A stretch of DNA of 12,951 nucleotides from DATMTS01 sp035564555 (lineage in GTDB: Bacteria; Actinomycetota; Actinomycetes; Actinomycetales; Microbacteriaceae). The notes under the pieces are model-generated. The model made no database searches. It saw only the letters and a list, made by a program, of their open reading frames with translations, and was not told the DNA's origin. Position 1 is the stretch's first letter; each line of letters opens with the position of its first letter. Shown here piece after piece: positions 12,873 through 12,951 of this stretch. Location of the stretch: the NCBI GenBank assembly GCA_035564555.1, contig DATMTS010000004.1, positions 1 through 12,951 of the forward strand, in the 5' to 3' direction. The position numbers and the translations under genes were made by a program.

Positions 12873-12951
12873 ACCCGGAAACACCCCCAAAACGGCCTTA
12901 CGTTGGAATCACGGCATCGAGTCCAAACGTTCGCCGAACAACCTGCCCCGC

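Larger units (their letters stand above)
11139..12951. mobile_element. Left end of an integrative element (prophage or ICE-like) inserted in cpaF
   Basis: The element begins at the break in cpaF and runs off the window. It contains a large serine integrase and a small following gene, both reading away from the junction. Codon use differs from the chromosome to the left: nine CTA and two TTA leucine codons in the integrase alone. No structural phage, conjugation or replication gene is visible in the 1.8 kb present, so prophage, ICE or smaller island cannot be separated. The left boundary is approximate, within about 5 nt. Confidence 0.75.

Noticed and set aside
1..12951. CRISPR array, riboswitch, rRNA or insertion sequence
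   Set aside because: I saw no regularly spaced direct repeats, no recognisable riboswitch core, no rRNA sequence and no DDE transposase; the only mobile-element gene is the serine integrase.

Overview
The window is high-GC DNA from an actinobacterium. The gene set and order fit Microbacteriaceae: glutamate racemase, RNase PH and the RdgB-type pyrophosphatase in a row, a divergent nicotinate phosphoribosyltransferase, and a DUF3039 protein. GTG starts are common. Several genes have a TANNNT -10 hexamer 6-8 nt before the start codon and no Shine-Dalgarno, the pattern of leaderless actinobacterial mRNAs. The family-level placement is inference.

Layout. 1-743: a nucleotidyltransferase gene (minus) with a downstream hairpin. 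986-4236: a two-gene ABC exporter operon; its ATPase has an unusual N-terminal tail of about 310 residues, and its permease overlaps the ATPase gene. 4250-4546: a small DUF3039 protein. 4554-5870 (minus): pncB. 5914-8193: the murI-rph-rdgB operon. 8264-9187: a cation diffusion facilitator. 9219-9971 (minus): a DedA membrane protein. 9972-10335: a non-coding stretch. 10336-10417 (minus): an intact tRNA-Leu(UAG). 10538 onward: the 5' part of a cpaF/tadA pilus-assembly ATPase gene, cut by foreign DNA at about 11135-11143. From there to the window end lies the left edge of a mobile element: a 487-aa large serine integrase followed by a small unknown gene.

How the parts work together. Most of the window is housekeeping: NAD salvage (pncB), peptidoglycan D-glutamate supply (murI), 3' tRNA trimming (rph), removal of non-canonical nucleoside triphosphates (rdgB), metal export and an ABC exporter. 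pncB and murI diverge from one compact control region in which the two -10 hexamers form a mirror pair exactly 17 bp apart, so each sits where the other promoter's -35 would be.

The most interesting feature is the integrase element. It breaks the Tad-type ATPase just before its predicted Walker A motif, so the motor gene is inactive unless the element leaves. The integrase -10 box lies directly on the element side of the junction, so its -35 region would come from the host gene when integrated and from the other attachment arm when excised. The element's other end and the rest of cpaF lie outside the window.
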